64,000 nt of DNA, from positions 58,104 through 122,103 of the forward strand of contig PKRE01000010.1 of NCBI GenBank assembly GCA_017577615.1, read 5' to 3'. Both the position numbers and the translations under genes were made by a program. The notes beneath the pieces are model-generated. The model saw only the letters and a list, made by a program, of their open reading frames with translations. It was not told the origin of the DNA and made no database searches. Shown here one piece after another: positions 31,324 to 40,948 of the stretch (within the stretch, counting starts at the first letter, position 1; each line of letters starts with the position of its first letter). The DNA comes from Gammaproteobacteria bacterium. GTDB lineage: Bacteria; Pseudomonadota; Gammaproteobacteria; Steroidobacterales; Steroidobacteraceae.

Positions 31324-33345
31324 ATGAAGGTTCGCCTCGCGCTGTTCTGGTGCGCTATCTCGTTCGTCACCCCGCTTGCCGTCGCCAACGAGCTCGTTTT
31401 GACGCCGTTCAAGCCCGGCGGGATCTACGAGCTGGGCGCGACGGCAGGCTGGACAGTGACGCCTGCCGACCAAGAAGCGGCTGCGCGGACCTATCGCTAT
31501 ACCATCAAGAAGAACCATCTCGAGGTGATCAAGACCGGCACATTGAGCTTTGCCTCCGGCCGCGCGAGCATCGAAGTCGTCGTCAATGAGCCTGCGATGC
31601 TCTACGTCGAGATCGACGACGGCGACGCCACGACACCGATTCAGATCGTCGGTGCGGCCATCGCGCCCGCAAAGCTCGCACCGTCGCTTCCGGCACCGAA
31701 GGACTTCGATCGCTTCTGGCGCCGAAAGATCAAAGAGCTGCGCGCCATCCCCGCAAACCCCGTGCTCACGCCGAAAGCAAGTGGCAGGCCCGACGTCGAG
31801 TACTACACGATCAGGATGGATCACGTCGGCGGCAGGCACATTCACGGGCAGCTCGCGAAACCCAAGCGTCGCGGCAGGTTTCCGGCGATGGCGATCTTCC
31901 AGTGGGCCGGTGCACCCTATCCGCTCGAGCGTGAGTGGGTGACGACGCGAGCGGCAGAAGGCTGGATCGCGCTGAACATGCAGCCGCACGATGTGCCACC
32001 CGATCAGCCGCGGGCGTACTACGAGTCTCTACCGCGCGAGCTCAAGGAATATCACACGATCGGTCGCACCGACCGCGACAAGAGCTACTTTCTGCAGATG
32101 TACCTGGCAAACATCCGTGCGGTGGATTACCTCGCAAGCCTGCCCGAGTGGAACGGCAAGACCCTGCTCGTCACCGGCACGAGCATGGGCGGACAGCAGA
32201 GCTTGTGTGCGGCCGGTCTGCATCCGAAGGTCACACACCTGATCGTCCACGTGCCTGCGGGCGCCGACACGCACGGCCCGCTCTATGGCCGCGCGTCGGG
32301 CTATCCGAACTGGCCGACCGACGATCCTCGCATCCTCGAGACATCGCGTTACTTCGACACCGTCAATTGCGCGGCACGTATCAAGATCCCCTCGCTCGTC
32401 TCGATGGCCTTTCTCGACACGATCACGCCGCCGGCGGGCATTTTCATCGCGTTCAACCAAATTCGCGGCTACAAACAAGCGGTCCCCCTCATCGATGCGG
32501 CACACAACCATCAAGCGACAGCCGAGCAACAAGCCCCATACACGCAGCAGGCCGAGGCCTGGATGCGGCAGCTTGCGTTGGGCGGCGATCCGGCCGAGCC
32601 GGCCGACAAGCCGAGCCCCCGACTCGATCGCAATTCGCAGATTGCACATGAGCAGCTGCTGAGAAAGAAGAGCCAGGGGAAGATCGACGTGTACTTTCTC
32701 GGAGACTCGATCACACGCCGCTGGGGTGCTGCCGATCCGCAATACAAGCATCTGCTCGCGAACTGGAACAAGAACTTCTTCGGGTGGAATGCCGCGAACT
32801 TCGGTTGGGGCGCGGACAAGACACAGAACATTCTTTGGCGTCTCGAGAACGGCGAGCTCGACGGCGTGCATCCGAAGATCATCGTGCTCATGGCAGGCAC
32901 GAACAATGTCGGCAACCTGACGCCGATCGACGATGATCGCCAACGCATCGAGGAAATCACGCGCGGCTTGAAGGCGATCATCGATGCCTGCCGCAAGAAG
33001 GCGCCGCAAGCGACGATCGTGCTGACTGGCATCACGCCGCGCAACGACAACATCGCGGTGATGCCGACCATTCGCGCGATCAATGCAAACCTGGCGAAGC
33101 TCGCCGACGGCAAGCGCATTCGCTATATCGACCTGAGCGACAAGCTCGCCGACGAGCATGGCCGGCTCTTCGAGGGCATGACCGACCCGGATCAGCTCCA
33201 TCTGTCCGAGAAGGCCTATCAGATCTGGGCGGATGAGCTGAAACCGATCTTCACCGAGATCCTCGGGCCACCGGCGAGCACGGATCATGCGCCGCCGCCC
33301 ACCGGCGATCCGAGCGTGATGGGAAGCTTGGAAAATAGGGAATAG
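31324..33345 (+). CDS. Secreted two-domain esterase: acetylxylan-esterase-like plus SGNH hydrolase
   Basis: 673-residue exported protein (N-terminal signal peptide, cleavage near residue 20). Residues about 120-410 form an alpha/beta hydrolase of the acetylxylan/cephalosporin-C esterase type: GTSMGG with nucleophile Ser287, FLDTITPP and AHNHQ around the acid and histidine. Residues about 455-660 form an SGNH/GDSL hydrolase: GDSITRRWG (Ser462), GWGADKTQN, AGTNNVGN, and DQLHLSEKAY. Both sets of catalytic residues look intact. It probably removes acetyl groups from plant or microbial polysaccharides. GGAGGAG precedes ATG 31324. The TAG stop lies inside a heptad array. Confidence 0.88.
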   Translation: MKVRLALFWCAISFVTPLAVANELVLTPFKPGGIYELGATAGWTVTPADQEAAARTYRYTIKKNHLEVIKTGTLSFASGRASIEVVVNEPAMLYVEIDDGDATTPIQIVGAAIAPAKLAPSLPAPKDFDRFWRRKIKELRAIPANPVLTPKASGRPDVEYYTIRMDHVGGRHIHGQLAKPKRRGRFPAMAIFQWAGAPYPLEREWVTTRAAEGWIALNMQPHDVPPDQPRAYYESLPRELKEYHTIGRTDRDKSYFLQMYLANIRAVDYLASLPEWNGKTLLVTGTSMGGQQSLCAAGLHPKVTHLIVHVPAGADTHGPLYGRASGYPNWPTDDPRILETSRYFDTVNCAARIKIPSLVSMAFLDTITPPAGIFIAFNQIRGYKQAVPLIDAAHNHQATAEQQAPYTQQAEAWMRQLALGGDPAEPADKPSPRLDRNSQIAHEQLLRKKSQGKIDVYFLGDSITRRWGAADPQYKHLLANWNKNFFGWNAANFGWGADKTQNILWRLENGELDGVHPKIIVLMAGTNNVGNLTPIDDDRQRIEEITRGLKAIIDACRKKAPQATIVLTGITPRNDNIAVMPTIRAINANLAKLADGKRIRYIDLSDKLADEHGRLFEGMTDPDQLHLSEKAYQIWADELKPIFTEILGPPASTDHAPPPTGDPSVMGSLENRE

Positions 33346-33357
33346 GGAATCAGTGAG
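33323..33357. repeat. 7-bp-period array containing the esterase stop
   Basis: Five heptads including two exact AGGGAAT copies; the gene's TAG at 33343-33345 is formed between them, as in ccoS. Confidence 0.7.
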
Positions 33358-33386
33358 GAGGCCGCGTGCGAACGCGCAGCCTCCTC
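33355..33386. terminator. Hairpin between convergent genes
   Basis: GAGGAGGC / GCCTCCTC arms enclose an inner CGCGT / ACGCG stem with a GCGA loop and a 2-base bulge. It lies between the esterase and the sugar dehydrogenase stops and could serve both. No T-run. Confidence 0.5.
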
Positions 33387-33393
33387 TACCGCC

Positions 33394-34602
33394 TTACGGC
33401 CCAGAGACACTTGCCTGCGATAGCGCCTCGCTCTCCGACGGGGATGAATCGCCGTCGGAGGCAGGGCTCAGCGCGCGACTGATGCGTAATATCTGGCCGG
33501 ACTTTTCCCGCTCATTGACGCTCTCGACGACGGCGTAGATGGCGCCGTCGGGGCCGATCTCGACCTCGCGGAAGCGCGCACCACGATCCTGCAGCAAGAT
33601 CTCTTGTCCGACGTCGCGGCCATCCTCGAGATCGACGCGGCGCAAATGTCTGTGCCCGAGCACCGCGACCAACAAGTCGCCGTCCCACTCCGCGAACATG
33701 GCGCCCCTGTAAACGGCAATCCCTCCTGGTCCGATCGAGGGCGTCCAGTAGACGAGCGGCTCTTGCATACCTGGATAGGTCTCAAACGGCGATATGCGCG
33801 CGCCGGAATAGTCGATACCGTGAGTCGCGATCGGCCAGCCATAGTTCGCACCCGGCTCGATCACGTTGACCTCATCGCCGCCCTTCGGGCCATGCTCGGC
33901 GGCATAGACTCGGCCTGTCTGTGGATCGACGTGCAGCCCTTGCGGATTGCGATGACCGTACGACCAGATCGCAGGGTGGGCACCCGGCGTGCTCAGGAAG
34001 GGATTGTCTTCCGGAATCGTGCCATCATCGTTGATGCGCACGATCTTTCCGAGCACGACATCGAGACGTTGTGCTTGCTCGCGGTAATCCGCGCCTTCTC
34101 CTATGGTCACGAGGAGGGTCCCGTCCGGCAGGAACGCCAGTCTGCCGCCGTAGTGAACCGATGTCCCCTTGGGAGTGCTGTCGAAGATGACCTCGACGTT
34201 CGTGAGCGTGTCGCCCTCTAGCACCGCACGCACGACGCGTGTCGTATTGTGCTTCTGACGTCCGTGCGCAAGCGACAGATAGATCATCGAGTTCGTTTCG
34301 AACGCAGGATGCAAGACCACATCTAGCAGACCGCCCTGCAGCTTGACGAAGGCTGGTGGCACGTTCTTGATCAGTGTGCGTTGCCCACGATCGTCGATGA
34401 GGTACAAGGCACCGGTCCGCTCCGTCACGAGCATGCGTCCATCAGGCAGGAACGCCAGTCCCCACGGCGTGTCCAGCTGATCGGCGACGACCTCGACGCG
34501 TAGGGAAGCAGCGAGCGACTGATCCGCCGACGCCGCTTGCGAGCCTACGAGACCAATACAACAGGCGACGATGAACGCCTGGCACACGCGCTGCGGGACC
34601 AT
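33394..34602 (-). CDS. PQQ-dependent sugar dehydrogenase, GSDH/YliI type
   Basis: 402-residue periplasmic beta-propeller with signal peptide (MVPQRVCQAFIVACCIGLVGSQAASA). Family segments include LDTPWGLAFLPDGRMLVTER, GLLDVVLHPAF, and YGHRNPQGLHVDPQTGRVYAAEHGPKGGDEVN near the PQQ and calcium sites. It probably oxidises aldose sugars with PQQ. Start ATG 34602 overlaps the stop of the upstream membrane gene (TGATG), so the two are coupled. The longer open frame upstream has no signal peptide. Confidence 0.88.
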   Translation of the reverse strand: MVPQRVCQAFIVACCIGLVGSQAASADQSLAASLRVEVVADQLDTPWGLAFLPDGRMLVTERTGALYLIDDRGQRTLIKNVPPAFVKLQGGLLDVVLHPAFETNSMIYLSLAHGRQKHNTTRVVRAVLEGDTLTNVEVIFDSTPKGTSVHYGGRLAFLPDGTLLVTIGEGADYREQAQRLDVVLGKIVRINDDGTIPEDNPFLSTPGAHPAIWSYGHRNPQGLHVDPQTGRVYAAEHGPKGGDEVNVIEPGANYGWPIATHGIDYSGARISPFETYPGMQEPLVYWTPSIGPGGIAVYRGAMFAEWDGDLLVAVLGHRHLRRVDLEDGRDVGQEILLQDRGARFREVEIGPDGAIYAVVESVNEREKSGQILRISRALSPASDGDSSPSESEALSQASVSGP

Positions 34603-35099
34603 CAGGAGCGTACCTCTTTGCGAGCCAACATGATCTGGAACAGATATCCGCCCACTGCTCCAGCAAGACATTGAGCGAGCGAGCCCAGCACGCCGCGCGC
34701 ACCGGCGAACGCGAACACTTCGTAGGTCTGATAGCTCAAGATCAGGATCAAAGCGATCGCCGTGGCACCAGCGAGGGGATACAGGGTGGGAGCAATCCAG
34801 CGTGCCGCCTCCGAGCGCATGCTGAACCGCCGCAAGACAGCTGCCACCGGAAAAGCGATCGCGAAGCCGATGAAGATGAGGCTGCCGTACTGCGTCCACA
34901 GCAGCGATGGCGCCATCCCGCGCACGTCGAACAAGAACGTGCGCACGGCATCAGCGACCGTGATCTCGGCACCGACCGCGCTCAAACGAATGAGATTCGC
35001 GCTCGTGAAGAACAGTGTCGCGATCACGTAGGCTGCAATGGCGGCCAACACGAATGCCATCAAGGCTCGCAACAGAAGGCGCATACGATCCGCATCCAT
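34602..35099 (-). CDS. Four-helix membrane protein coupled to sugar dehydrogenase
   Basis: 165 residues with four hydrophobic segments (about residues 10-30, 65-85, 100-120, 135-155). AAGGGGAG precedes ATG 35099. Family not recognised. The overlap with the PQQ dehydrogenase gene suggests a membrane partner or electron-transfer role, which is inference. Confidence 0.75.
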   Translation of the reverse strand: MDADRMRLLLRALMAFVLAAIAAYVIATLFFTSANLIRLSAVGAEITVADAVRTFLFDVRGMAPSLLWTQYGSLIFIGFAIAFPVAAVLRRFSMRSEAARWIAPTLYPLAGATAIALILILSYQTYEVFAFAGARGVLGSLAQCLAGAVGGYLFQIMLARKEVRS

Positions 35100-35308
35100 G
35101 GGCTCCCCTTTCTTGTTTGGAATGACTAGTTGATTGCAATCACGCAATGCACACGCCTAGGGTCGAGCGCTCTGCTGCTCACTCGAAGATGGGTGTGAGA
35201 CAGGCGCCAGCAATCACCGCCGACATGATAGCCGGCCTTGCCGGCCCGAGAAGGTGTGCTGTCAACGCTTGGACGTGTCCGCGGAACGTCTGGTCGACTT
35301 CGCCGCCT

Positions 35309-35566
35309 TTAGGGATTGTTTGGGTCCGCCGGTCCCAGCTCTACCCAGATGCCGTCGCGACACGCAAGCAGAACCGTGCCGCTGCGAACGACGTCGCCGC
35401 TGTTGAAAGGCTGGCTGTTGAAGTAACACACCGCTCCGCCTGGCACGGCCAGGCGGAGGGTTTCGGAGTCTTCATGCAGCTCTTCTGCGATGGGTGATGT
35501 CTCGAGCTCCGGGTCGATTGCACCGACATTCGGTATGCCGCGATCGCGATGCATGAGCCACTCCAA
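35309..35566 (-). CDS. Small DUF1496-like protein
   Basis: 85 residues; the C-terminal half (GGAVCYFNSQPFNSGDVV then LLACRDGIWVEL) resembles the short DUF1496 domain with two spaced cysteines. No signal peptide is obvious. The start is uncertain. Function unknown. Confidence 0.55.
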   Translation of the reverse strand: MEWLMHRDRGIPNVGAIDPELETSPIAEELHEDSETLRLAVPGGAVCYFNSQPFNSGDVVRSGTVLLACRDGIWVELGPADPNNP

Positions 35567-35678
35567 GCTACCGCTTTGGATCGGAGCCTACCCGTGCGCA
35601 GCGCTGCCGAAGCAGCGGACTTGTGCGCATGTGTCCGTGGTTTCCCGCAGCCGCCTGCGCGGACGATTGCGCGCAGCG

Positions 35679-36134
35679 TCACTGCACTTTCACGGTGATG
35701 GGCTTGGTCTTCGTCGTCTCCGTCTTCGGGATACGAATCCTCAGTATCCCGTCCTTGCATTCCGCTTCGATCTTGTTGGTGTCCACGTCCTCGGGCAGTG
35801 CGAAACTCCTGGCAAACGTCCCATAGAGACTCTCAACTCGCAGATCGCTGGCTTCGCCCGCCTCCCTCTCGAACTTGCGCTCACCGCGCAGCGTGAGCAT
35901 TCCGTTGTCCACCGTGATCTCGATGTCCTCCTTCTTGACCTCCGGCAGCTCGACTTTGATGAGGTATTCCCGATCGGTCTCGCTGATGTTCGCCAGAGGC
36001 CGCCACGCGCCTACGCCTTCCTGCTCACGCATCCCGCGCCAGAGAAACGGCGAGAACCGACGCAGCGTTTCTTCGATTTCGCGGAATGGTTCCCACGTCG
36101 CAAGCATGAATGGATCCCGACGAGTGATGTTCAT
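35679..36134 (-). CDS. Hsp20 / alpha-crystallin small heat-shock protein
   Basis: 151-residue holdase chaperone. The alpha-crystallin domain spans about residues 45-150 (ANISETDREYLIKVELPEVKKEDIEITV to IRIPK), with the C-terminal IRI anchor. GGAGG lies 7 bases before ATG 36134, deciding against a start 9 codons upstream. No clear sigma-32 promoter was seen in the structured upstream region shared with the SDR gene. Confidence 0.92.
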   Translation of the reverse strand: MNITRRDPFMLATWEPFREIEETLRRFSPFLWRGMREQEGVGAWRPLANISETDREYLIKVELPEVKKEDIEITVDNGMLTLRGERKFEREAGEASDLRVESLYGTFARSFALPEDVDTNKIEAECKDGILRIRIPKTETTKTKPITVKVQ

Positions 36135-36182
36135 GGCGATACCTCCGCAGCTGACGTCCACGCGTCAATGCACAGCGTTCCT

Positions 36183-36314
36183 CGAAGTTCCGCAGCGAAA
36201 AAGCTGCTCTCGGTCGCTGGAAACTTCCCGCAGGCTGTCCGCTTTCCATGGCTCCATGTCGCGCGGTGCCGGCACCGCTGCGTCTGCTCTTCTTCGTTGT
36301 GCTGCGGAACTTCG
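36183..36314. repeat. 132-bp unit with 14-bp perfect terminal inverted repeats
   Basis: CGAAGTTCCGCAGC (36183-36196) is repeated in inverse at 36301-36314. Inside is a perfect 16-bp palindrome, GCGGTGCC / GGCACCGC (36263-36278), and a GCAGC-GAAAAA-GCTGC hairpin overlapping the left arm. It sits between the divergent Hsp20 and SDR genes. It may be a MITE-like element or a paired operator. Confidence 0.55.
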
Positions 36315-36382
36315 CTCTCGCGGTCGTGCTTACCAACGGTACGCGACGATTCCCCTCCCACAGCCGATGATAGGTCACGACC

Positions 36383-37249
36383 ATGCTGCGCGAGCACCCG
36401 TATCCCACGCCGCCGTTCCCTGCCCAACCACAAACGCTTCCTGGATCGAGCGAGCAAATGAACCCTCGCCCCGACTACGGCGAGACAACCTACTCGGGCT
36501 CCGGACGATTACGCGACAAGAAGGCGGTCATCACCGGCGGCGACTCCGGCATCGGCCGTGCAGTGGCGCTCGCCTTCGCGCGCGAAGGCGCCGACGTGCT
36601 GGTGAGCTACCTGAACGAGCACGACGATGCACGCGAGACGATGCGATTGGTTGAAGCAGCCGGACGGCAATGTGTGCTCGTGCCCGGCGACATCGCGAGC
36701 CCGGAGCATTGCCGCACGATCGTGCAGGAAGCAGTCGATGCGTTCTCGCGCATCGACATTCTCGTCAACAATGCGGCGCATCAGATGGCATTCGAGGCGC
36801 TCGACGACATCTCCGACGAGGAGTGGCACAAGACATTCGCGGTCAACATCTCGTCGATGTTCTATCTTACGAAGGCAGCGGTCCCCCATATGCCTGCCGG
36901 CAGCAGCATCATCAATACGGCGTCCATCAACGCCGACACACCCAATCCGCAGTTGCTTGCCTACGCCACGACAAAGGGAGCGATCCAGAACTTCACGGCC
37001 GGCCTCGCGCAGCTGCTTGCGGAAAAAGGCATCCGCGCGAACACGGTTGCGCCCGGCCCGGTGTGGACACCACTCATTCCTGCATCGATGCCGGCCGAGA
37101 AAGTCCGGCACTTCGGCGAGCAGGTGCCGATGAAGCGGCCCGCCCAGCCATGTGAAATCGCACCGGTATATGTGCTGCTTGCCAGCGATGAGTCGAGCTA
37201 CGTATCCGGCGCCACGGTGGCCGTGACCGGTGGAAAGCCGATTTTGTGA
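36383..37249 (+). CDS. Short-chain dehydrogenase/reductase, YghA/GSP39-like
   Basis: 288-residue SDR. Residues 1-40 form the Pro/Gly-rich lead typical of the YghA and general-stress-protein-39 group. The Rossmann motif is GGDSGIGRA near residue 52, then NNAAH, NTASINAD and the catalytic YATTKGA. Substrate unknown; family members are linked to stress. Divergent from Hsp20, suggesting shared stress regulation. Confidence 0.88.
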   Translation: MLREHPYPTPPFPAQPQTLPGSSEQMNPRPDYGETTYSGSGRLRDKKAVITGGDSGIGRAVALAFAREGADVLVSYLNEHDDARETMRLVEAAGRQCVLVPGDIASPEHCRTIVQEAVDAFSRIDILVNNAAHQMAFEALDDISDEEWHKTFAVNISSMFYLTKAAVPHMPAGSSIINTASINADTPNPQLLAYATTKGAIQNFTAGLAQLLAEKGIRANTVAPGPVWTPLIPASMPAEKVRHFGEQVPMKRPAQPCEIAPVYVLLASDESSYVSGATVAVTGGKPIL

Positions 37250-37305
37250 GAGGGCTGCGAGCTTCGGGGCTGGGGCATTGCGATGGCGCTGTGCGCCCAG
37301 TTGCC

Positions 37306-37347
37306 GCTCCCTATTTTCCCTTTGCTCGTCCTTTTCGCGCCGCTCCT
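37306..37347. repeat. 7-bp-period array between SDR and HlyD genes
   Basis: Degenerate heptads such as GCTCCCT and CTTTGCT fill the gap between two converging genes. Confidence 0.4.
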
Positions 37348-37349
37348 CT

Positions 37350-38582
37350 TCACCGGCTGGTGTCGTCTCGCGACCTGATACGCGTTCCGTGCGCGATCCG
37401 ATCATTCGGATACAGCACGATTCGTTCCCCGGCTGCAACCCCGTCGAGAATCTGTGCATAGGTACCGTCTACTTGCCCCACTTCCACGAAGCGCAGCTGG
37501 GCGCGGCCACGCTCTTCGACGAACACGGCCCACCGATTGCGCTCTCTGAACAACGCCGACAACGGCACGCGCAACTCATCGGGCGATTCCCAGATCACGA
37601 TGCGTGGCTCGACTCGATAACCGTGGCCGAGGCGCTGCCAGAGCTCATAAGGGCTCGTGATGTCGATGACGACGTTTACGCGCTGCTCTTCGATCCCGAG
37701 CGCAGACACTTTGGTGAAGCCGAAAGGCTCGACGCGCTCGACGATGCCTTCGAGCGCCTGCTCGCCTCCCCAGGCTTCGATGATTGCACGCTGGCCGGGA
37801 CGCACTCGCACCGCGTCCTCCGACAGCAGCTCGACTTTGATCTCGAGATTACTTGGATCGCCGATCTCGATGATGGGCGTGCCGGCGGCAATGACTCCTT
37901 CGCTCTTCTGCAGCACCCGCAGCACCGAGCCGGATGTCGGCGAGCGCACGAGCACGCAGTCGCACTCTCGAGCGCTACGTTTGATTTGTGCCGGATTGAG
38001 AAGACGGGCGCGCGCTTGCTCGTACTCCGACTCACGCATCCTGAGCGCGGCGCGCGCTTCTGCGACCATGGCCACCGCCGCCTTGGCGCGACGCTCGGCG
38101 GCATCGAGCTCGTTGCGCGCGATGCTCTCGTGCGTGGCCAGCGCACGCAGCCGCTGATATTCGGCCTCGGCGAACTCGCGCTCGGCCTCTGCTCTGCGCA
38201 GCTGGGCTCGAGCGAAGCTGCGTGCCGCGTCAGCGGCATCCACGGCCGCGCGCGCCTCTGCCTCGGCGCGTTGATCGAGAAACATCGGAGCGGACGGCTC
38301 GATCCGTGCGATGATCGTTTCGTTGGCGACCACGCGATCGCCCGCCTCGAGCTCGACGCGACGCATGAATCCAGTCACCGAAGCCGACACGACGAACACG
38401 TCGCGCACGCGCGTCTCTCCTTCGTCGGTCACGGTCACCTGAATCGGGCCACGATCGACGATCGCTAGATCAACTGAAACGGCTTGCGGCCTGAACAGCC
38501 AGAAGAGAAGGAGCGCGAGCACGATCACAGCCGGTGCCCAGAACACTGCGCGTCGTCTGCTCGCCAATGTCATGAACCTCAC
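37350..38582 (-). CDS. HlyD-type periplasmic adaptor
   Basis: 410-residue membrane fusion protein with one N-terminal helix (about residues 13-30), a lipoyl/barrel-sandwich domain split by a coiled-coil of about 120 residues (Ala/Glu/Arg-rich, near 110-230), and a beta-barrel. GTG 38582 overlaps the stop of the permease by GTGA; ATG 38573 is an alternative start. With the permease and ATPase it forms an ABC exporter resembling DevBCA or MacAB. Substrate unknown. Confidence 0.88.
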   Translation of the reverse strand: MRFMTLASRRRAVFWAPAVIVLALLLFWLFRPQAVSVDLAIVDRGPIQVTVTDEGETRVRDVFVVSASVTGFMRRVELEAGDRVVANETIIARIEPSAPMFLDQRAEAEARAAVDAADAARSFARAQLRRAEAEREFAEAEYQRLRALATHESIARNELDAAERRAKAAVAMVAEARAALRMRESEYEQARARLLNPAQIKRSARECDCVLVRSPTSGSVLRVLQKSEGVIAAGTPIIEIGDPSNLEIKVELLSEDAVRVRPGQRAIIEAWGGEQALEGIVERVEPFGFTKVSALGIEEQRVNVVIDITSPYELWQRLGHGYRVEPRIVIWESPDELRVPLSALFRERNRWAVFVEERGRAQLRFVEVGQVDGTYAQILDGVAAGERIVLYPNDRIAHGTRIRSRDDTSR

Positions 38583-40948
38583 TCTCGTGTCTTGAGAACA
38601 CCAATCAAGTCGAGCCGGTCGATGCGCCGGCGCACTGCCAGAGCGGATAGCGCCGTCGCGACGACGGCCACAGAAATTGCGATGCCGAACGTCGAAGGCT
38701 CGATGACGAAGGGCACGCGATACAGCTCCGTCTCGAACCCTTGCAAGCTCGCGAACGCCAGCACCCAGCCGATGCCGCAGCCGAGAGGAATCGCGAGGAG
38801 CATCAGGAACGCGATCTCACCCAGCATCAGGTACGAGATCTCGGTCCGTGTGAAGCCGAGCACGCGCAAAGTTGCAAACTCGCGCCCTCGCTCCGACAAA
38901 GCGATACGCGCGGCGTTGTAGGTGACGCCGACAGCGAGCGCGCACGAGAAGAAGATGAAGAAGGACACGAAGATCAGCAACGTCTCTGCCAAGGTTTCGT
39001 CGAATGCCCGAATCGCCGCAGACTTGAGCGTGATCGCTGTGATGCCGGGGAGGTTCTTCAATTCTCGCAGGAGCTCGCGCTCACGCGTCGCGTCGATGCG
39101 TAGGTGCACGCTGGTGACGGTCGGACGCTCTTTCAGCAGTCGTGCCAGCGCGCCCAGCTCGATGTACGCGGGCGTACCGAGATAAGTCTCAAAGGTTCCG
39201 GCAACCCGCAATGAGACAGTGTCGCGATGGCCTTCGAGAATTTCCACATCGACCGTCTCGCCGCGGCGAACCCCGAGCAGCTCGGCGAGCGCGGAGGAAA
39301 TCAGCAACCCGTTCTCCGGTAACGCAAGCGCCTCACCGCGCGCATCGTAGACACGATAAAGCGTTGGTTCCGCAAGCAGCCCTTGCAAGGCTTCGCGTCG
39401 TTCGCGAGCGCCCGAGCGCAGCTTCGCCGGAACGAATCTCGCCGGCTCAACCGCCAGGACACCCGGCAGCCGCCCCAGTGCCCGCGCCGCCTCCAACGTG
39501 CGCGGCTCCGTGAAGCTCACGGTGAGATCCTGCGCCTGGGCCTGACGAAAGTAGACATCGATCATGTGCTCTGTCGCATCGAGCCATTGCATCGAGACGA
39601 CGAGCACGGCCACAGACATCGAAAGACCGAAACAAGTTGTCAAGGAGCGTACCGGCCAGCGTGCCACTTGGCGCAGGATGATGCGCGTGAGCAGCTCGAT
39701 ACGCTGCGTCAGCGCCGCACGAGACGGCATGCGTCGGCTGAACAGCGGCGGTGCCGGAGGACGCATCGCCTCGGCGGGCGGCAGAGCAACGGCACGACGC
39801 ACCGCTCGCAGCGCGCCGGCCAGCGCCGTCCCGATACCGACCGCCGCGCCGATCGCGAACGGAGCCAAGCTCGGCCGAAACAGCAAGAACGGAAAATGAA
39901 AGAACTGTGCATAAAGCCGTGTCTCTTGCCAGCCCAGCCAGTAGCCGGCAAGCGCACCGAGCAGCACGCCGAACGCGCCGATCGCGATCACGAACTTGAA
40001 ATAGTGCAGAGCGATCTCGCGATTGTCATAGCCGAATGCCTTGAGCAGCCCGATCTCACTGCGCTCCATCGCGATGAGCCGGTTCAGCACCATGTTCGTC
40101 AGGAACGCGGCCACGGCAAGGAAGATCGCTGGCAGGATGTGCGACAGCGTGCGTAGCTGCTCGATCTCGTTCATCAGGAACCAGTGCGAGGGGTGATCTG
40201 CCCGTGCGTAGGCACCGGCACCCCCGTAGGGCTCGAGGAGTCGGTCGAGCGCATCGATGACACTTTGCGGATGCGTATCCCGAAGAAGCGAGACGCTGAC
40301 ATGATTGAACGCGCCGTCGAGATCGAACGCCGCCTGCAGCACCTCTTCACTGAGCCACAGCACACCGAAGCGCTGATCATCCGGCATCAAGGCGCTCGGG
40401 CCGATCGCGTAGACATACTCTGGGGAGAGCGCGATGCCGACGATACGAAGCTCGCGCCAGCTGCCGTTCAAGATCGCCCGGACGCGGTCGCCCACGCGAA
40501 GGCCGTGCGCCTGCGCGAATGGCTCCGCGACGAGTGCCTCGTTCGTCGCGCGCGGCCGCGGCATGCGGCCGCTGCGCAAGACGACGAGATTCAGCTGTGA
40601 ATGACCGATCGAAGGCAAAGAGACGAGCTCGGCCGTAACCGGCTCCTCGAATCCAGGCACATCGAGCACGGCGTTCGCCACGACGCGAACCTCGACCGCC
40701 TGCACGCCTGGGATGGCAGCAATTCTTTCGATGAGGGTTTGCGGCGCACGCTTGAGGCGCGCGAAGACATGAGCGAAGCGGTAGCGTTCATAGTAGGCAC
40801 GCGCTGTCTCGTCGAGCGCTTCGACGGTCGTCAGCCCCATCACCAGCACGCCGAGACCCGAGGCCATGATGAGGCCGATGGCGAGCACCTGACCCCGCAT
40901 ACGCCAGAAATCCCGTACGAGCTTCTTGTTGAGCGCGTTTTTCACCAC
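38579..40948 (-). CDS. FtsX/MacB-type ABC exporter permease
   Basis: 789 residues with two FtsX modules: one near residues 265-400 and one near 665-785, separated by a large periplasmic portion, plus N-terminal and mid-protein single helices. This duplicated layout is usual for the LolE-like exporters of about 800 residues. The GTG start overlaps the ATPase stop by 7 bases. Confidence 0.88.
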   Translation of the reverse strand: MVKNALNKKLVRDFWRMRGQVLAIGLIMASGLGVLVMGLTTVEALDETARAYYERYRFAHVFARLKRAPQTLIERIAAIPGVQAVEVRVVANAVLDVPGFEEPVTAELVSLPSIGHSQLNLVVLRSGRMPRPRATNEALVAEPFAQAHGLRVGDRVRAILNGSWRELRIVGIALSPEYVYAIGPSALMPDDQRFGVLWLSEEVLQAAFDLDGAFNHVSVSLLRDTHPQSVIDALDRLLEPYGGAGAYARADHPSHWFLMNEIEQLRTLSHILPAIFLAVAAFLTNMVLNRLIAMERSEIGLLKAFGYDNREIALHYFKFVIAIGAFGVLLGALAGYWLGWQETRLYAQFFHFPFLLFRPSLAPFAIGAAVGIGTALAGALRAVRRAVALPPAEAMRPPAPPLFSRRMPSRAALTQRIELLTRIILRQVARWPVRSLTTCFGLSMSVAVLVVSMQWLDATEHMIDVYFRQAQAQDLTVSFTEPRTLEAARALGRLPGVLAVEPARFVPAKLRSGARERREALQGLLAEPTLYRVYDARGEALALPENGLLISSALAELLGVRRGETVDVEILEGHRDTVSLRVAGTFETYLGTPAYIELGALARLLKERPTVTSVHLRIDATRERELLRELKNLPGITAITLKSAAIRAFDETLAETLLIFVSFFIFFSCALAVGVTYNAARIALSERGREFATLRVLGFTRTEISYLMLGEIAFLMLLAIPLGCGIGWVLAFASLQGFETELYRVPFVIEPSTFGIAISVAVVATALSALAVRRRIDRLDLIGVLKTRE

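Noticed and set aside
36135..36260. Search for a sigma-32 promoter before the Hsp20 gene
   Set aside because: No CTTGAA with a CCCCAT-like element at proper spacing was seen.
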